From JANQSS01 sp965249735 (lineage in GTDB: Bacteria > Bacteroidota > Bacteroidia > Chitinophagales > Saprospiraceae), in the NCBI GenBank assembly GCA_965249735.1, contig CBDFMS010000024.1, forward strand, positions 1 through 64,000: a stretch of 64,000 nt of DNA, read 5' to 3'. A program made the translations under genes and the position numbers. This document shows, one piece after another, positions 8,301 to 17,968 of the stretch. The notes under the pieces are model-generated. The model had not been told where the DNA came from, searched no databases, and saw nothing but the letters and a program-made list of their open reading frames with translations. How positions within the stretch are numbered: the first letter of the stretch is position 1; each line of letters begins with the position of its first letter.

Positions 8301-11190
8301 AGACAGATGGGAAAACGTTAGAGACTTATTAAATGAGAGAATAGAAAGAAATATTTCTGCATTTATATTCGGAAGGTTGTATTATAGTTTTGAAGCTTCT
8401 GGACTTGGATATGCGACTATAAATAAAAATCAATATTTACAAAGAAGAGCAAATCAACTAGGGATAGAGCCTGAGACTTTATTTCAAGTAAGTAACTCAT
8501 TTATGCGAATATGGGGTGATAATTACAAACATAATAGAACAGATTATACTGTAAACCCCTATAGCTCTTATGAGAATTTACCAAATGGAAGAAAAGAAAG
8601 AAGATATATTAGAAAAATTGCGATATCGCTTAGTAAAAATGAGATTGACATAGGCAATGCAATTTTTGGAATATTACAAAATAACCATCATAGGGGAGTT
8701 ATTGAAATCAATAACCTAAGATTAAAAATATCAAATAGGCAAACAAATTATTATAAATGCCAACATTGTGGGACAGTACATCTTCATAAATCTGGGGGAA
8801 TATGTGTGTTTTGTCAAAATGCCTTGCGTCAAAAGGGAAATGGAAAAGTAAGTACATTATGGAGTGAAAATTATTTAACCGCAAAATTACTGAAAGAATA
8901 TATACCTTTTAGATTGCACACAGAAGAACTGACTGGTCAAACGGATAACCAGTTATTAAGACAAAGACAGTTTAAAAATATATTTCTTACTCAAAAAGAT
9001 AAACTAACTCAGCAAATTGATTTGTTAAGTGTAACTACTACATTGGAGGTTGGTGTTGATATAGGTGCATTACAAGCTATTATACTCGCCAATATGCCAC
9101 CACAAAGGTTTAATTATCAGCAAAGGGTCGGTCGAACCGGTCGTAGAGGTCAATTATTTTCTTACTCTTTAACTTTTGCAAGAGGTCGAAGCCATGATGA
9201 GTATTATTTTGAAAACCCATTAAGCATAACAGGAGATAAACCACCACAACCATTTTTAAGCCTCGACCAAGAGCGAATTTTCAAGAGGATTCTGGCGAAA
9301 GCAATTTTACGATTTGCCTATAGAGCGTTGGAACAAACTGATGGCTCTATCCATGGTGAATTTGGTAATATTGAAGAATATAATGAAGATGCATTACGAG
9401 ACATCGTTCATAATAATATACAAGTAATAATTAGTATTTTTAATTCATTGAATGTTGGAATCTATAAAGATGGAGTACTAACACCATTCAAGTTTAGTGA
9501 TTTTGAAGCATGGATTGGTAATTTGCCTGCTGAAATTGGTATTAAAATAGTTGAACAGCATATTGTGAGTGGCGACTTATCTGAGTTTCTTGCAGAATCT
9601 GGCATCTTGCCTATGGCTGGTATGCCAACTAGAATACGTAATTTGATTCATGGTTTTAGGCCAGTAATGGGACGAAATAATCAAAAAGAAAGTTATGATA
9701 CGTTGTCGATTGACCGCGATTTGGGTATGGCAATATATGAATTTGCCCCTGGTGCACAAAAAACAAAAGATAAAGGTGTTATTCAGGCGATTGGTTTAAC
9801 ACCAGATATACAAGGAATTGATATTATTCCAAGACGAGGTCAGAGAAAATTAGTTCGGTTAAATATTATGCATGATGATGCGTTTACTGAAAGAAAATGG
9901 TTGGTACAGAATGGCATTACACGCGTGATTAAATCGGAACCTTACATTGAACAATCTAAAGAAAATGATGAGCAAAGATTAATTGATGATAATCCAGGCA
10001 GTCAAGTTTTTATTGGGGCGAGCCCTTCTGCTTTTAGGACAGATTATAAATATCCGAAGGATTCAAGTGATGATTTTGAACTTAATATGGCAAAACCTTT
10101 GATATTTGCAGAAACAAAAGATAATCCCAATGAGAAGGACAAGCACAATTACAAACTGAAATATGCTCAACAAGAATTGACATGGAAGATTAATAATAAT
10201 GGGGGAGAATTATTCAAAGGAAAATATCTTACTCAAAAAAAATATGGGACGAGCTTTGAGAGACAATGGATACATATAGACTTTATTAATCAAATGGAGA
10301 ATATTCAACTATTTCCAGACTCTGAAGAGGTTATTTCTTTAGCTGCAAGCAAAGTTACTGAAGTATTTCGTATAGAACCTCGTCAGTTAGATTTATGTTT
10401 AGATATTAATCCATTCGACACTTCTGATGTGTTTAAAGCAGCTGCGTCGAAAGGAGCTTTCTACTCCTCGGCATTTTTATTACAACGAACTTTAGCTGAT
10501 GATTTGGATGTTGATCCGGAAGAAATTGAAATTGCTGCAATTGATAATATCAAACTTCCAGAGATGAATGGAATTAATGAGAGGGAATCTGCGTGTATAG
10601 TTTTAGCAGATGAGTTGCCAAATGGTTCGGGATTTATTCAGCAACTCTTTCAACATTTTAAAAAGTATATACAGAAATGTGTAAATCCAACTGAGTCTGA
10701 CAAATATAATTATTCTATTGTTAATAATCAGAATTGTAACGACGCAAGTTATATTGATTTGAAAAATTATAGAAATATGAATTTTCATCCTTTATTGGAC
10801 TGGAGGCTAGGAGTTGGCCTCTTACGAGTTATGAACAATGAAAACTATACTTCTGGATTAAAAGAGAAGGATTATCAATATCCGGAATTAACAAGTTGGC
10901 GAGAATTTTCAAAACACTTATCTTATAAAATGGAAAATACTTTTGACAATATTTGTTATTGCACATTTGGACAGTTATATGGTTTTACCTTAGAAAATAA
11001 TTATAAAGTTATTGTTGTTCATCCATTTTGGAATTGGTCTACACATCAACCAGACGAAGATGTCAATATTTTAACAGCTGCAATAGTGGATGCTGGTGTA
11101 GAAAATTTATATTTCATTGATTCGTTTAATCTACACCTAAGACCAGGGTGGTGTTATGGTGAATTAATCAAGAAAATACAAAATGGATAA
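5368..11190 (+). CDS. DUF1998-containing superfamily 2 helicase (DrmA/DruE-like)
   Basis: A 1,940-residue DEAD/DEAH-type helicase. A Q-like motif near residue 95 (YQHQYDML) precedes Walker A GTGSGKT at 116-122. DELH at 377-380 is motif II and ILASSASL near 412 is motif III. The second RecA lobe has VGVDIGAL near 1229 and QRVGRTGRRGQ at 1252-1262. Several CxxC pairs (CENCG, CPHCE, CQHCG...CVFC) suggest zinc ribbons. Residues from about 1690 (FYSSAFLLQRTLADDL, then ADELPNGSGF) match the DUF1998 domain. Such proteins are core parts of DISARM (DrmA plus DrmB) and Druantia (DruE). The 2,000-residue single-chain form is closer to DruE. The gene follows the unknown gene by 4 bases and overlaps the nuclease gene by 8, so translational coupling is likely. 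Its role is inferred to be ATP-driven movement on, or sensing of, invading DNA. Confidence 0.9.
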   Translation: MKNPIQIFEKIKDNFILYVKTAFSTRYEGFENDREKLLNEDKVFARTPWVEPLPIYKPSNFTINEIEFVSGLNNEELQIFKTIVGAGLVGDYKIYQHQYDMLQKAMDGNHCVITSGTGSGKTEAFLLPLFAYLSKELNKWKTKNNKPNNTKWWSERGWGPVSIVGNGNTTLTEEVKQRPTPKRPAAVRAMLIYPMNALVEDQLSRIRKALDSDDTRQIIENNYNNNHIYFGRYNSTSPVSGKLYKYDDDGSIVPNTYKVKQLKKELKTIEDSNDELSNFLALNPENLNNEEIKDLIANFQRLDGAEMRTRFDMQETPPDIMITNFSMLSIMLMRNIEDSIFDKTKKWLECNTEFDKELTPKQKELEREERIFHLIIDELHLYRGGSGSETAYIIRMLLNRIGLTPDSNQLRILASSASLEGDEGRSFLRSFFGTEIKQINIIEGSEFESAISNNTPLKNYTGILETIGKKSENIEKILNEALNLNEVRIEIIDNELKSFLGNDVKIIEYLVNNQTEIKESLYFAFKMDGRIRAIPAFKNGIEDDTLGVKFVSEVVFGEAQKENSNAVKGFFYTLGLLEKYKIRHEYPRVRFHLFYRNISGMWGELVSDNIINNTGVPIGEILTNPQISHNGHRTLELLYCENCGTLAYGGSRVQYKDENEDPYAELIPVSPDIEGVPETSPATIVEKRKYKDYSVFCPGGYENIEPENSIPNSGGLKLKWYTAWLNVNSGRIITENPKNLNEYILGKWLRIKDGDNDIADIVNNIISKNTIALPHVCPHCEADYSHPMKKKQSPFRGFRTGFGKVTQILSKELFEALPEGDKTKKLVAFSDSREDAAKLAKNIEEEHYNSLLKEVVIHNITDILQHENDIISALESKNQNLIAKFQNDYYDLFFRINQLFVLINANAASPEQTLEYNNIKENIKSISTFINIIIREFLNFEINPGGCLKSIENFWSGDEFKPWHCFFDFNNGNYDTTIDRWENVRDLLNERIERNISAFIFGRLYYSFEASGLGYATINKNQYLQRRANQLGIEPETLFQVSNSFMRIWGDNYKHNRTDYTVNPYSSYENLPNGRKERRYIRKIAISLSKNEIDIGNAIFGILQNNHHRGVIEINNLRLKISNRQTNYYKCQHCGTVHLHKSGGICVFCQNALRQKGNGKVSTLWSENYLTAKLLKEYIPFRLHTEELTGQTDNQLLRQRQFKNIFLTQKDKLTQQIDLLSVTTTLEVGVDIGALQAIILANMPPQRFNYQQRVGRTGRRGQLFSYSLTFARGRSHDEYYFENPLSITGDKPPQPFLSLDQERIFKRILAKAILRFAYRALEQTDGSIHGEFGNIEEYNEDALRDIVHNNIQVIISIFNSLNVGIYKDGVLTPFKFSDFEAWIGNLPAEIGIKIVEQHIVSGDLSEFLAESGILPMAGMPTRIRNLIHGFRPVMGRNNQKESYDTLSIDRDLGMAIYEFAPGAQKTKDKGVIQAIGLTPDIQGIDIIPRRGQRKLVRLNIMHDDAFTERKWLVQNGITRVIKSEPYIEQSKENDEQRLIDDNPGSQVFIGASPSAFRTDYKYPKDSSDDFELNMAKPLIFAETKDNPNEKDKHNYKLKYAQQELTWKINNNGGELFKGKYLTQKKYGTSFERQWIHIDFINQMENIQLFPDSEEVISLAASKVTEVFRIEPRQLDLCLDINPFDTSDVFKAAASKGAFYSSAFLLQRTLADDLDVDPEEIEIAAIDNIKLPEMNGINERESACIVLADELPNGSGFIQQLFQHFKKYIQKCVNPTESDKYNYSIVNNQNCNDASYIDLKNYRNMNFHPLLDWRLGVGLLRVMNNENYTSGLKEKDYQYPELTSWREFSKHLSYKMENTFDNICYCTFGQLYGFTLENNYKVIVVHPFWNWSTHQPDEDVNILTAAIVDAGVENLYFIDSFNLHLRPGWCYGELIKKIQNG

Positions 11191-12208
11191 ACTGGTCAAA
11201 TATATTTCTCCAAGCAACTTTTATTATTGGGAGAAGTGTCCCCTGAAAGCAGTATATTCAAAAAAATATCGAGATTTACAATTTTTTCCGAAGCATCCTG
11301 ATGCCGATATAGGATCAGTAATCCATCAGTTCTATGAAAAGAAGACTGAATGGGTAATTGACTCACAAACCGCTTTTGAAAGGAAATGGATTGAATTAAT
11401 AACAAATATAAATGAAGCATATAAAATAAACGAACTTCAAAAAAGATATTATCCTGTCCAGTGGTATTCTAAATATTATGCTGTGAAAAAGGCACTTTTG
11501 AAAGGTAATATGGTTTCAGGACAAACTCATTATAGACCGATTAAAAATGCCGTTTTTGAAAAATGGATTGCAGATAAGATTATTGGCGGATATATTGATT
11601 TAATATTATTTGACCTTGATAGAAATGTAAAATCAATTGTCGATTTTAAAACAGGGAAGATTTTTGAGAGAGCTGATGGCCTGTTGCAAATCAAAGAAGC
11701 TTATAAAATGCAGCTAGCATTATATGCTTATGTTATTAGAGAACAACAGGAATTTGTGTCAAAAGTATTTATTGAGAATTTAAAGGGTGAAAGGATTCTT
11801 GTGGAATTTTCAGACTGTTATATTGAGAACATTTACAATCGAGCCAAAAGACTAAAAAGCAGGATTGATTCGGCAGAAAGGGGGAACAGCGTTAATTCTT
11901 TGGCTAATGCAAGCAAAGAAAATTGTAAGTTTTGTGATTATCGCACTGTTTGTGTTTCATATAGAACTAATTTAATGAATAATGTGATTGATAACGTGAT
12001 TGATATTCAGGGATTATTAATTTGTATAGACCCGGCTATTGTCGTGGTCGGTTTGCCAAGCATTACCTATAGAATAAAGCATTTATTATCAATAGAAAAA
12101 TTGAAGGTTGGAAAAAAAATTTATATTTATAATTTATTCCTCCCAAATGAGGACGAAAATATATTATACTCTATGAAAACTACAATTATTGAATATGAAG
12201 AAGATTAA
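11183..12208 (+). CDS. RecB/Cas4-like PD-(D/E)XK nuclease with Fe-S cysteines
   Basis: A 341-residue nuclease. The N-terminal motif ISPSNFYYWEKCP supplies Cys19, and residues 248-257 (CKFCDYRTVC) supply three more cysteines. This is the 1+3 arrangement that binds a 4Fe-4S cluster in Cas4, AddB and related enzymes. Between them lie a conserved His in GSVIHQFY (about 48), Asp in GGYIDLILFD (about 139) and the catalytic DFK at 154-156, followed by QLALYAY. These are the expected PD-(D/E)XK positions, and all are intact. A C-terminal tail of about 70 residues, beta-rich and of unknown role, extends beyond the cluster. ATG at 11183 overlaps the helicase stop by 8 bases. In context it is probably the effector or end-processing partner of the helicase. 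Confidence 0.88.
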   Translation: MDKLVKYISPSNFYYWEKCPLKAVYSKKYRDLQFFPKHPDADIGSVIHQFYEKKTEWVIDSQTAFERKWIELITNINEAYKINELQKRYYPVQWYSKYYAVKKALLKGNMVSGQTHYRPIKNAVFEKWIADKIIGGYIDLILFDLDRNVKSIVDFKTGKIFERADGLLQIKEAYKMQLALYAYVIREQQEFVSKVFIENLKGERILVEFSDCYIENIYNRAKRLKSRIDSAERGNSVNSLANASKENCKFCDYRTVCVSYRTNLMNNVIDNVIDIQGLLICIDPAIVVVGLPSITYRIKHLLSIEKLKVGKKIYIYNLFLPNEDENILYSMKTTIIEYEED

Positions 12209-13310
12209 AATATTGTCCTTTTTTAGTGGTGGTGGATTGTTGGATATGGGATTTGAAATGGCCGGATTTGAAATTGTTTGGACAAATGAATCTGATAAAT
12301 CATTTACTCTACTGCATTCTTCTGGTATCACTTCATGGAGAAAATCAAAAGGAAATAATATCAAAGCAGAAATATTTAATACGAAATCAATTGAAGATAT
12401 TACATCAAAAGAAGTTGTTCTAGAAGCTTTTCCTAATGGTAAACCTGATTTTTTTGGTATTATTGGAGGCCCACCTTGTCAGGATTTTTCAACGAACGGG
12501 AAGCGCAAAGGTTTTAAGGGAGAAAGGGGTAAAATGACTATTAGATATTTTGATAAAATCTCGGAATTGCGCCCTTCATTTTTTGTAATGGAAAATGTAA
12601 CAGGGTTAGTTAAGAATAAATCACATAAAGAACATTTTGCAAAACTAGTAAAGCGTATCACAGAGGAATACTATTTTGATTACAAGGTTTTGAATGCTTT
12701 AGAGTTTGGAGTACCTCAGTTTCGAGAAAGGGTTTTCTTCGTTGGCATTAGAAAAGACTACATAATTAATAGTTTAAGTGGTAATAGTATTACAGAGAAT
12801 TGGTTTAATTGGCCTGAAAAGGGGGTGTATAAAAATGCTACTAAGAAATATTTATGGCCAAAACCTAAGAATTTTGGATATGTACAAAAGAAATCCAGTG
12901 AATTACCTCTAGAATTATGTGTCGAAAGCTGTTTAATATCAAAAAAGGAACTTGATTCAATTCCAAATGCAATGGAATTCTTTAAACTTCATGTTCCATT
13001 GGTTAAATTGCAGGGAATAAAGGAAGGTGAAACAAATCGCCCGTCATTTAAACGATTACATAGATTTAAGTATAGTCCGACCGCATGTTACGGTAACAAT
13101 GAGGTGCATCTTCATCCTTATGAGAACAGACGACTTTCTGTACGTGAGACATTGAGAATTCAAGGTGTACCGGATACTTATGTGTTACCACCAGAAATTG
13201 GCTTGTCTAAGAAATTTAAGATGATTGGAAATGGAGTTCCTGTTCCGTTAGCAGAAGCAGTTGCAACAGCATTAAAAATATTTTTATCAGACAACTCCAT
13301 AATTAATTAA
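12195..13310 (+). CDS. dcm: DNA (cytosine-5) methyltransferase
   Basis: A complete C5-cytosine methylase of about 371 residues that transfers a methyl group from S-adenosylmethionine to cytosine. In order: motif I FFSGGGLLDMGFE (about residues 9-21), motif IV GGPPCQDFS with catalytic Cys95, motif VI MENVTG at 132-137, motif VIII QFRERVFFVG, a target-recognition stretch, and C-terminal motifs IX and X (RETLRIQGVP, MIGNGVPVP). ATG at 12195 overlaps the nuclease gene by 14 bases; a TTG at 12189 is an alternative. It is the last gene of the operon. In context it most likely marks host DNA as self, as DrmMII does in DISARM and DruM in Druantia type II. The recognised site cannot be read from the sequence. 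Confidence 0.93.
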   Translation: MKKIKILSFFSGGGLLDMGFEMAGFEIVWTNESDKSFTLLHSSGITSWRKSKGNNIKAEIFNTKSIEDITSKEVVLEAFPNGKPDFFGIIGGPPCQDFSTNGKRKGFKGERGKMTIRYFDKISELRPSFFVMENVTGLVKNKSHKEHFAKLVKRITEEYYFDYKVLNALEFGVPQFRERVFFVGIRKDYIINSLSGNSITENWFNWPEKGVYKNATKKYLWPKPKNFGYVQKKSSELPLELCVESCLISKKELDSIPNAMEFFKLHVPLVKLQGIKEGETNRPSFKRLHRFKYSPTACYGNNEVHLHPYENRRLSVRETLRIQGVPDTYVLPPEIGLSKKFKMIGNGVPVPLAEAVATALKIFLSDNSIIN

Positions 13311-13790
13311 AACTGAACTTTAAACCAGCATACAAGGCACAGACATTGCCAAGCCGCTGCAAGCCCACCCTCTGACCTAAGCTTGTCTAGGAAATTGCTT
13401 TCGAGCACCAAAAAATAATAATAGAATGCCCCACGCACGCAAAAAGAATTAAAGTAGGTAGGCACAACAAAGTATACAGGGCATTAAAACGCCCTTTATA
13501 CAGAGCGGTCTTATGCCACCACGAATCTATCGAGATAGGTAGAGCCGATTCCTCATTCAGTTGACTCCTGATTTGTTTCCAAGCGGGTGCACTGGTCTAT
13601 GTCGATTCCTTGTGGACCATTGGGAACAATTTAACCCAAACACACCTTTTTCCTGAAAACACCTTATCTTTAGGTGCTAAACCCTTAGCACTGATGATAA
13701 ACATGAATATGGCTGGGCTTTCAAACAAGTTTTTATTGATGAGCTATATGCTATATGCTATATGCGTGATGATATACCTATAATGAATAA
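13311..13790. other. Intergenic region between methylase and mcrC
   Basis: No open frame of convincing length. It holds the hairpin at 13471-13500 and a short tandem run of TATATGC (three copies near 13745-13764). Base composition shifts here from the very AT-rich operon to a more balanced sequence. It separates convergent transcription units. Confidence 0.6.
13471..13500. terminator. Hairpin downstream of the methylase operon
   Basis: GTATACAGGGC and GCCCTTTATAC form an 11-bp stem with one mismatch around an 8-base loop (ATTAAAAC). There is no long T-run after it and it lies 160 bases after the methylase stop. It may end either of the convergent units or be a relic of another element. Confidence 0.4.
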
Positions 13791-13791
13791 T

Positions 13792-15168
13792 CTAATCATC
13801 CAAAAGCATTGCCGGCACCAAAATATCTTCTAGCCTATTTTTCAATTCAGTTCTAGTCATCTCAAACAGTTCAGTTAAATCGGTTTTTGTATTCAATTGC
13901 TTGCCTAGTATTTCCTTATTTATAATCGGAAGCTGGAAGGCGCTAACAGTTACTTCTTTTCCACCGGCTAGTTTATCACGGATCCGTAATTCAGTTTTTC
14001 CTGATTGTTTTTGATTAATCGTGTCCGGGTAGAAAAGAATGATTTCATCCACATCAAACCGTACCGCATAAGCTAACATTTGATAAAGATCACTCTGTGA
14101 GATGCCTCTTTTAGGATCAGCATCATCGGAATAGATAATCTTATACTTGGTATCCGCAATTAATGATTTATCATCTGTTTTTAGCCACAAATCAGGCTTT
14201 AGTCTAAACGTCTCGTCCTCGTCGAGATGGGTATCACTTCGTTGTGCTTTTGCCGAAACAGATTCTAGTTCTTTATCGATGAATCCAAATATGAAATCTT
14301 CAAACACATACTCCATGGGTAATAAAAAAGCGAAGAGCTTAAGGTCATTCTTGTAGTCAAAGGAAATGCAGTTTGTCAGAAACAGTTGACAATAATCTCT
14401 AACCGTTTCAAATTCCCCAAACATAGGATTAAAGGAGATCCGTGCGCATTGTGCAGCTGTGGCTCTTTCGTCGGTAACTTCATCTAGAATGAATAAGATT
14501 TCTCTCAAATACTTTTTATTGTCCTGACTTGACGTGACATTAAATAAGAGGGTGGCCACATATTTAATGATGCGATTGAACTCGTTGTCAAAGACAAAGG
14601 CATCATAGGTACTATGTAGTTTATGCCACATACCTCTGCTCAAGTTTTCATTGATGTATTGTTGGGTGTTTAATCGACCTTTGATAAATGAAAGTTCTTT
14701 ATTGACCTCCTCATATTGTTGGTAGATGGATGAATTAAAAAGCTCGCGTGTGTACTTGGCAAACAAGTAGATTAGCACTTCAAAAAAGTCGCTTTTGGCT
14801 GTGCCTAAAGTCGTTTGATAGTTTGGGAATTTGATTTTCCGACAGTAGCTCAACCACCACAGAATATGATTCTGAATTTGATTAACTTCTTGAGATGACA
14901 GCTCTTGTTCCTGATCAAAAAATATTTTTGGCAACAAATTAATTTTTTGACCCATGTAATGTATCACGCCAACGTACTTGTTGGATTTCAACTCGTTTGA
15001 CTTGTGGATGAACTGTAGAAATCTTTGGGACTGGATCTTGTCACTCCCCTCTTCTGAATAATATGAATACTTTTCGCGGGCATTCCAGATTTCATCAAGG
15101 AACCCTTCCAGGCCTTTCATGGTCCCAGGCATTTCGACCGTATTTTTGTATTCGAAGAGATTAATCAT
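13792..15168 (-). CDS. mcrC: McrC, nuclease subunit of a type IV McrBC restriction system
   Basis: A 458-residue McrC protein, the endonuclease partner of the McrB GTPase, which cuts modified DNA. The C-terminal PD-(D/E)XK core is visible: LKPDLWLKTDD supplies the first acidic residue, LIADTKYK supplies D-x-K, and QSDLYQMLAYA is the following helix. The N-terminal half is the McrB-binding region. ATG at 15168 overlaps the mcrB stop by 8 bases, so the pair is translationally coupled. It lies convergent to the methylase operon. If that methylase puts 5-methylcytosine on host DNA, this McrBC must not recognise its site. Confidence 0.92.
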   Translation of the reverse strand: MINLFEYKNTVEMPGTMKGLEGFLDEIWNAREKYSYYSEEGSDKIQSQRFLQFIHKSNELKSNKYVGVIHYMGQKINLLPKIFFDQEQELSSQEVNQIQNHILWWLSYCRKIKFPNYQTTLGTAKSDFFEVLIYLFAKYTRELFNSSIYQQYEEVNKELSFIKGRLNTQQYINENLSRGMWHKLHSTYDAFVFDNEFNRIIKYVATLLFNVTSSQDNKKYLREILFILDEVTDERATAAQCARISFNPMFGEFETVRDYCQLFLTNCISFDYKNDLKLFAFLLPMEYVFEDFIFGFIDKELESVSAKAQRSDTHLDEDETFRLKPDLWLKTDDKSLIADTKYKIIYSDDADPKRGISQSDLYQMLAYAVRFDVDEIILFYPDTINQKQSGKTELRIRDKLAGGKEVTVSAFQLPIINKEILGKQLNTKTDLTELFEMTRTELKNRLEDILVPAMLLDD

Positions 15169-17896
15169 TGCGGCCCTCGATTTTAAGAGGCCATGCTTTT
15201 TCCTCTAATTTGAGACCAGCCGCTTTCAATAGGTCTTCTACTTCCTTTTTATCATTCATATAGTATTCAAGGAGTAGCGGAATGACTTTCGTGTTCATTC
15301 GTTGAACTAAATCATTGTTTTCACCCATGAAATAAGAATGACCAATTTGAAAGTCATAACCTTTGGATTTTATTATTTGTGCATTGATCTTCTCAAGAAT
15401 ATCAACATCATGTATTTCTTTATCCGGAATGTCATATTTAGGATACATGGACTCAAATACGAATCGGCGACGGAGAGCAATATCCAATAAGGCGATGGAC
15501 TTATCGGCCGTGTTCATGGTGCCAATTATATATAGATTAGAGGGTACAATGAATAAATCGCCCGACGGCAATCTGGCCTCCATTGGAATAGCTCCGTGAG
15601 AACGTTTATCCTGTTCAATAAGTGTGATCAACTCGCCAAAAACGCGAGAAATATTGGCTCTGTTGATTTCATCAATGATGATGACATAGTTTTTCTTTGG
15701 TACAATTTCTTTTCGGCCCCTGGCGTCTTTACCAATTTCTAACAGTTTGTTCAATAGCGGTGAATAATATGAAGCTAGTCCCTGAATATCCAGCACGGAT
15801 TCATCAGCATACATTTTTTTGAGTGTTGCAATGCTCAACGTATGAGCACTTCCACCACTAGCTTTTCTAAAATTGATCGATTTACTGCCTATAGCTGTAA
15901 TAAAGAAGGAAACCTTTTTCATTTTTACTTCAATCTCTTCTACTTCTCCCTCGGTCAGGGGATTAATAAATTGATTGAAAACCGCCTCAAAAGGTTTCTT
16001 GATAATTTGAGGCCTTTGCGAGTCATTTAAATTCTTCAGTGCTTTATCTGCAATCACTTTGAACACACCATCCTTACGTTCAAAAGTCAATCCATCGTTA
16101 TTCTCAATGTCAGGTCTCAGGCCCTGAATAAAATCCTCATAACTGTAGTTCTGATGAAACGTAATGAATTCAATCCGATCATGAAGGTTGGCCTTAAAGA
16201 TCTCTAAGGCTTCATCGTATGAATCAATTGCCCTATTTTCTATAATCTCTGCCGCTCTCAGTACAGTATTGTATGTCTTACCCGTACCGGGCGGGCCGTA
16301 TAGGATTGTATTTAGTGGGAAGTCCATATTCTCAGTATTTTTCTCCGATTGAAACTCGAAAACATAGTTTTCAAATTCTGAATTGTTGGACTTTTTGTGT
16401 CCGGATTTTTCAGTTCGATTAAGTTCTTCTTTGATCGCTCGCGTAATTGACTTCCATTCGCTTGAATTGGGTTTAAATTCTTCCATGCGATTGTAAAATG
16501 GCTGCGGCGGATTACCATCAAATGGTAAACTATTCACCACCAATTTCTCTTTTGAAATAACACGATAAACACCTTGTGCATCAGAAATTAATAGGTTGAA
16601 ACAATAACGCTGGCCTACTATATAGTTTAACCTGTCAGCCTTTATGCTATATACAACTCTAGCGTCATTTGGCTCTAGTTCTAATTCTACATTTATCCTG
16701 CGTAGGCAGTATATATAGTTATTGAATTCTTTCTCGTCGAACTTGTTTTTCAATTTCTCAAATTGCGACAGGGATGTGGTGCTTTTCTTTTTACTTTGGT
16801 TCCAATTCCAAGCTTCATGGGATAATTCATAGAACGGAATATCAACTTTTGTCTTTATTTCCTCCAAAATACCTACGTATTCAGAAAATGTATTGAACTT
16901 GGGATCAATTCCCAATTCTTCCTTCAGGTAGGGTTTTGTAGGTCCATTAATAGGTAAATATTTATCGGGCAGTATATTGAATAGTGCTTCCGATAATTTT
17001 GCTTTACCTGTACCTCTAATTGTAAGAACATCTTCAAAGTCAGCGTCAGTGATGCCGTCATTAAGTGCTTTATTAAAGAATTGCCATAATCGATCTACTT
17101 CATTGTTTGTGCGCTCATATTTGTAAGGAAATAACCACACACTTTGAGCTTGTGCTGATGGAATTCCCTTGTCATCAGAAGGTTTCTTTAGATCGAGTCT
17201 GTCGGCAATTGATCGAAGATATTTCAACCTCTTCCTCCCATATTTATAGATATAACAAAAGAACGTGAATGGATCTATTTCATCCAGTTCCATATTATGA
17301 GTTCCCTTATTTCTTTGGTCATTGAAAGGCCCAATACCAACTGATTTTAATAACTCGATCAATTCATGCTGGTTGCTCTCTTTCTTGCTTAAATACGCTG
17401 TTATTCCCTTGTGCGTTTCAACCCAGCTAAACATGGGTGATGTTAGTTTAATGGCTAAATTATTTTCATTACGAATGACAGCCTTAATCATGTCAATAAT
17501 CGATTTAAGTATTTTTGCGGACTCTGGCAATTGAGTCACCTCTATTTTGAATCTACCATCTTTGTCCATTCGAATGTCCTCCTTTTCCCCAGAACCGTTC
17601 TTTGAGAGAAAATCATCCAGTAAATCAAAGAAAAAGACTGAATTGTCCAGAATATCTTCCTTACGTGGCCCGACGTGCGTACTGGAAAATGTTATTTGAT
17701 TAGGTCGAACAATTGTCAAGTGAAATAGGAAGACTTCTTTAAAATAGAAGTTTAGATTTTTGGCAGTCGAGATCCAAAACCCTTCCGATGTCAGACCCTC
17801 TAAATATTCTAGAAATTCAGCCGCTTCAGAAAAGGTTTTCCTCAAATTGTTTTTTGCCTCCGAATATTCGGTGCTTATTTTGTTTTTATATTCCAT
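15161..17896 (-). CDS. mcrB: McrB, AAA+ GTPase of a type IV restriction system
   Basis: A 911-residue protein. Residues up to about 500 are a long, mostly helical N-terminal region that should include the modified-base reader; it does not resemble the E. coli DUF3578 domain by eye. The AAA+ domain carries Walker A GPPGTGKT at about 533-540, Walker B IIIDEINRAN near 742, and the McrB signature GTMNTADKSIALLD followed by ALRRRF with the arginine finger. McrB uses GTP to drive translocation with McrC. The start ATG at 17896 is the only sensible one, and about 70 bases separate it from the small nuclease-like gene upstream, so the three genes probably form one unit. Confidence 0.92.
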   Translation of the reverse strand: MEYKNKISTEYSEAKNNLRKTFSEAAEFLEYLEGLTSEGFWISTAKNLNFYFKEVFLFHLTIVRPNQITFSSTHVGPRKEDILDNSVFFFDLLDDFLSKNGSGEKEDIRMDKDGRFKIEVTQLPESAKILKSIIDMIKAVIRNENNLAIKLTSPMFSWVETHKGITAYLSKKESNQHELIELLKSVGIGPFNDQRNKGTHNMELDEIDPFTFFCYIYKYGRKRLKYLRSIADRLDLKKPSDDKGIPSAQAQSVWLFPYKYERTNNEVDRLWQFFNKALNDGITDADFEDVLTIRGTGKAKLSEALFNILPDKYLPINGPTKPYLKEELGIDPKFNTFSEYVGILEEIKTKVDIPFYELSHEAWNWNQSKKKSTTSLSQFEKLKNKFDEKEFNNYIYCLRRINVELELEPNDARVVYSIKADRLNYIVGQRYCFNLLISDAQGVYRVISKEKLVVNSLPFDGNPPQPFYNRMEEFKPNSSEWKSITRAIKEELNRTEKSGHKKSNNSEFENYVFEFQSEKNTENMDFPLNTILYGPPGTGKTYNTVLRAAEIIENRAIDSYDEALEIFKANLHDRIEFITFHQNYSYEDFIQGLRPDIENNDGLTFERKDGVFKVIADKALKNLNDSQRPQIIKKPFEAVFNQFINPLTEGEVEEIEVKMKKVSFFITAIGSKSINFRKASGGSAHTLSIATLKKMYADESVLDIQGLASYYSPLLNKLLEIGKDARGRKEIVPKKNYVIIIDEINRANISRVFGELITLIEQDKRSHGAIPMEARLPSGDLFIVPSNLYIIGTMNTADKSIALLDIALRRRFVFESMYPKYDIPDKEIHDVDILEKINAQIIKSKGYDFQIGHSYFMGENNDLVQRMNTKVIPLLLEYYMNDKKEVEDLLKAAGLKLEEKAWPLKIEGRND

Positions 17897-17968
17897 GTCG
17901 TATTTATTCTAAAATGTCAATCTCTCTGGATAACACCATATTCACCCTCCGGACATTTTACAGGTTTT

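Noticed and set aside
5368..13310. Calling the operon outright as DISARM or Druantia
   Set aside because: Only the helicase and methylase fit by eye. The unknown first gene and the Fe-S nuclease could not be matched to DrmB/DrmC/DrmE or DruF/DruG without a profile search.
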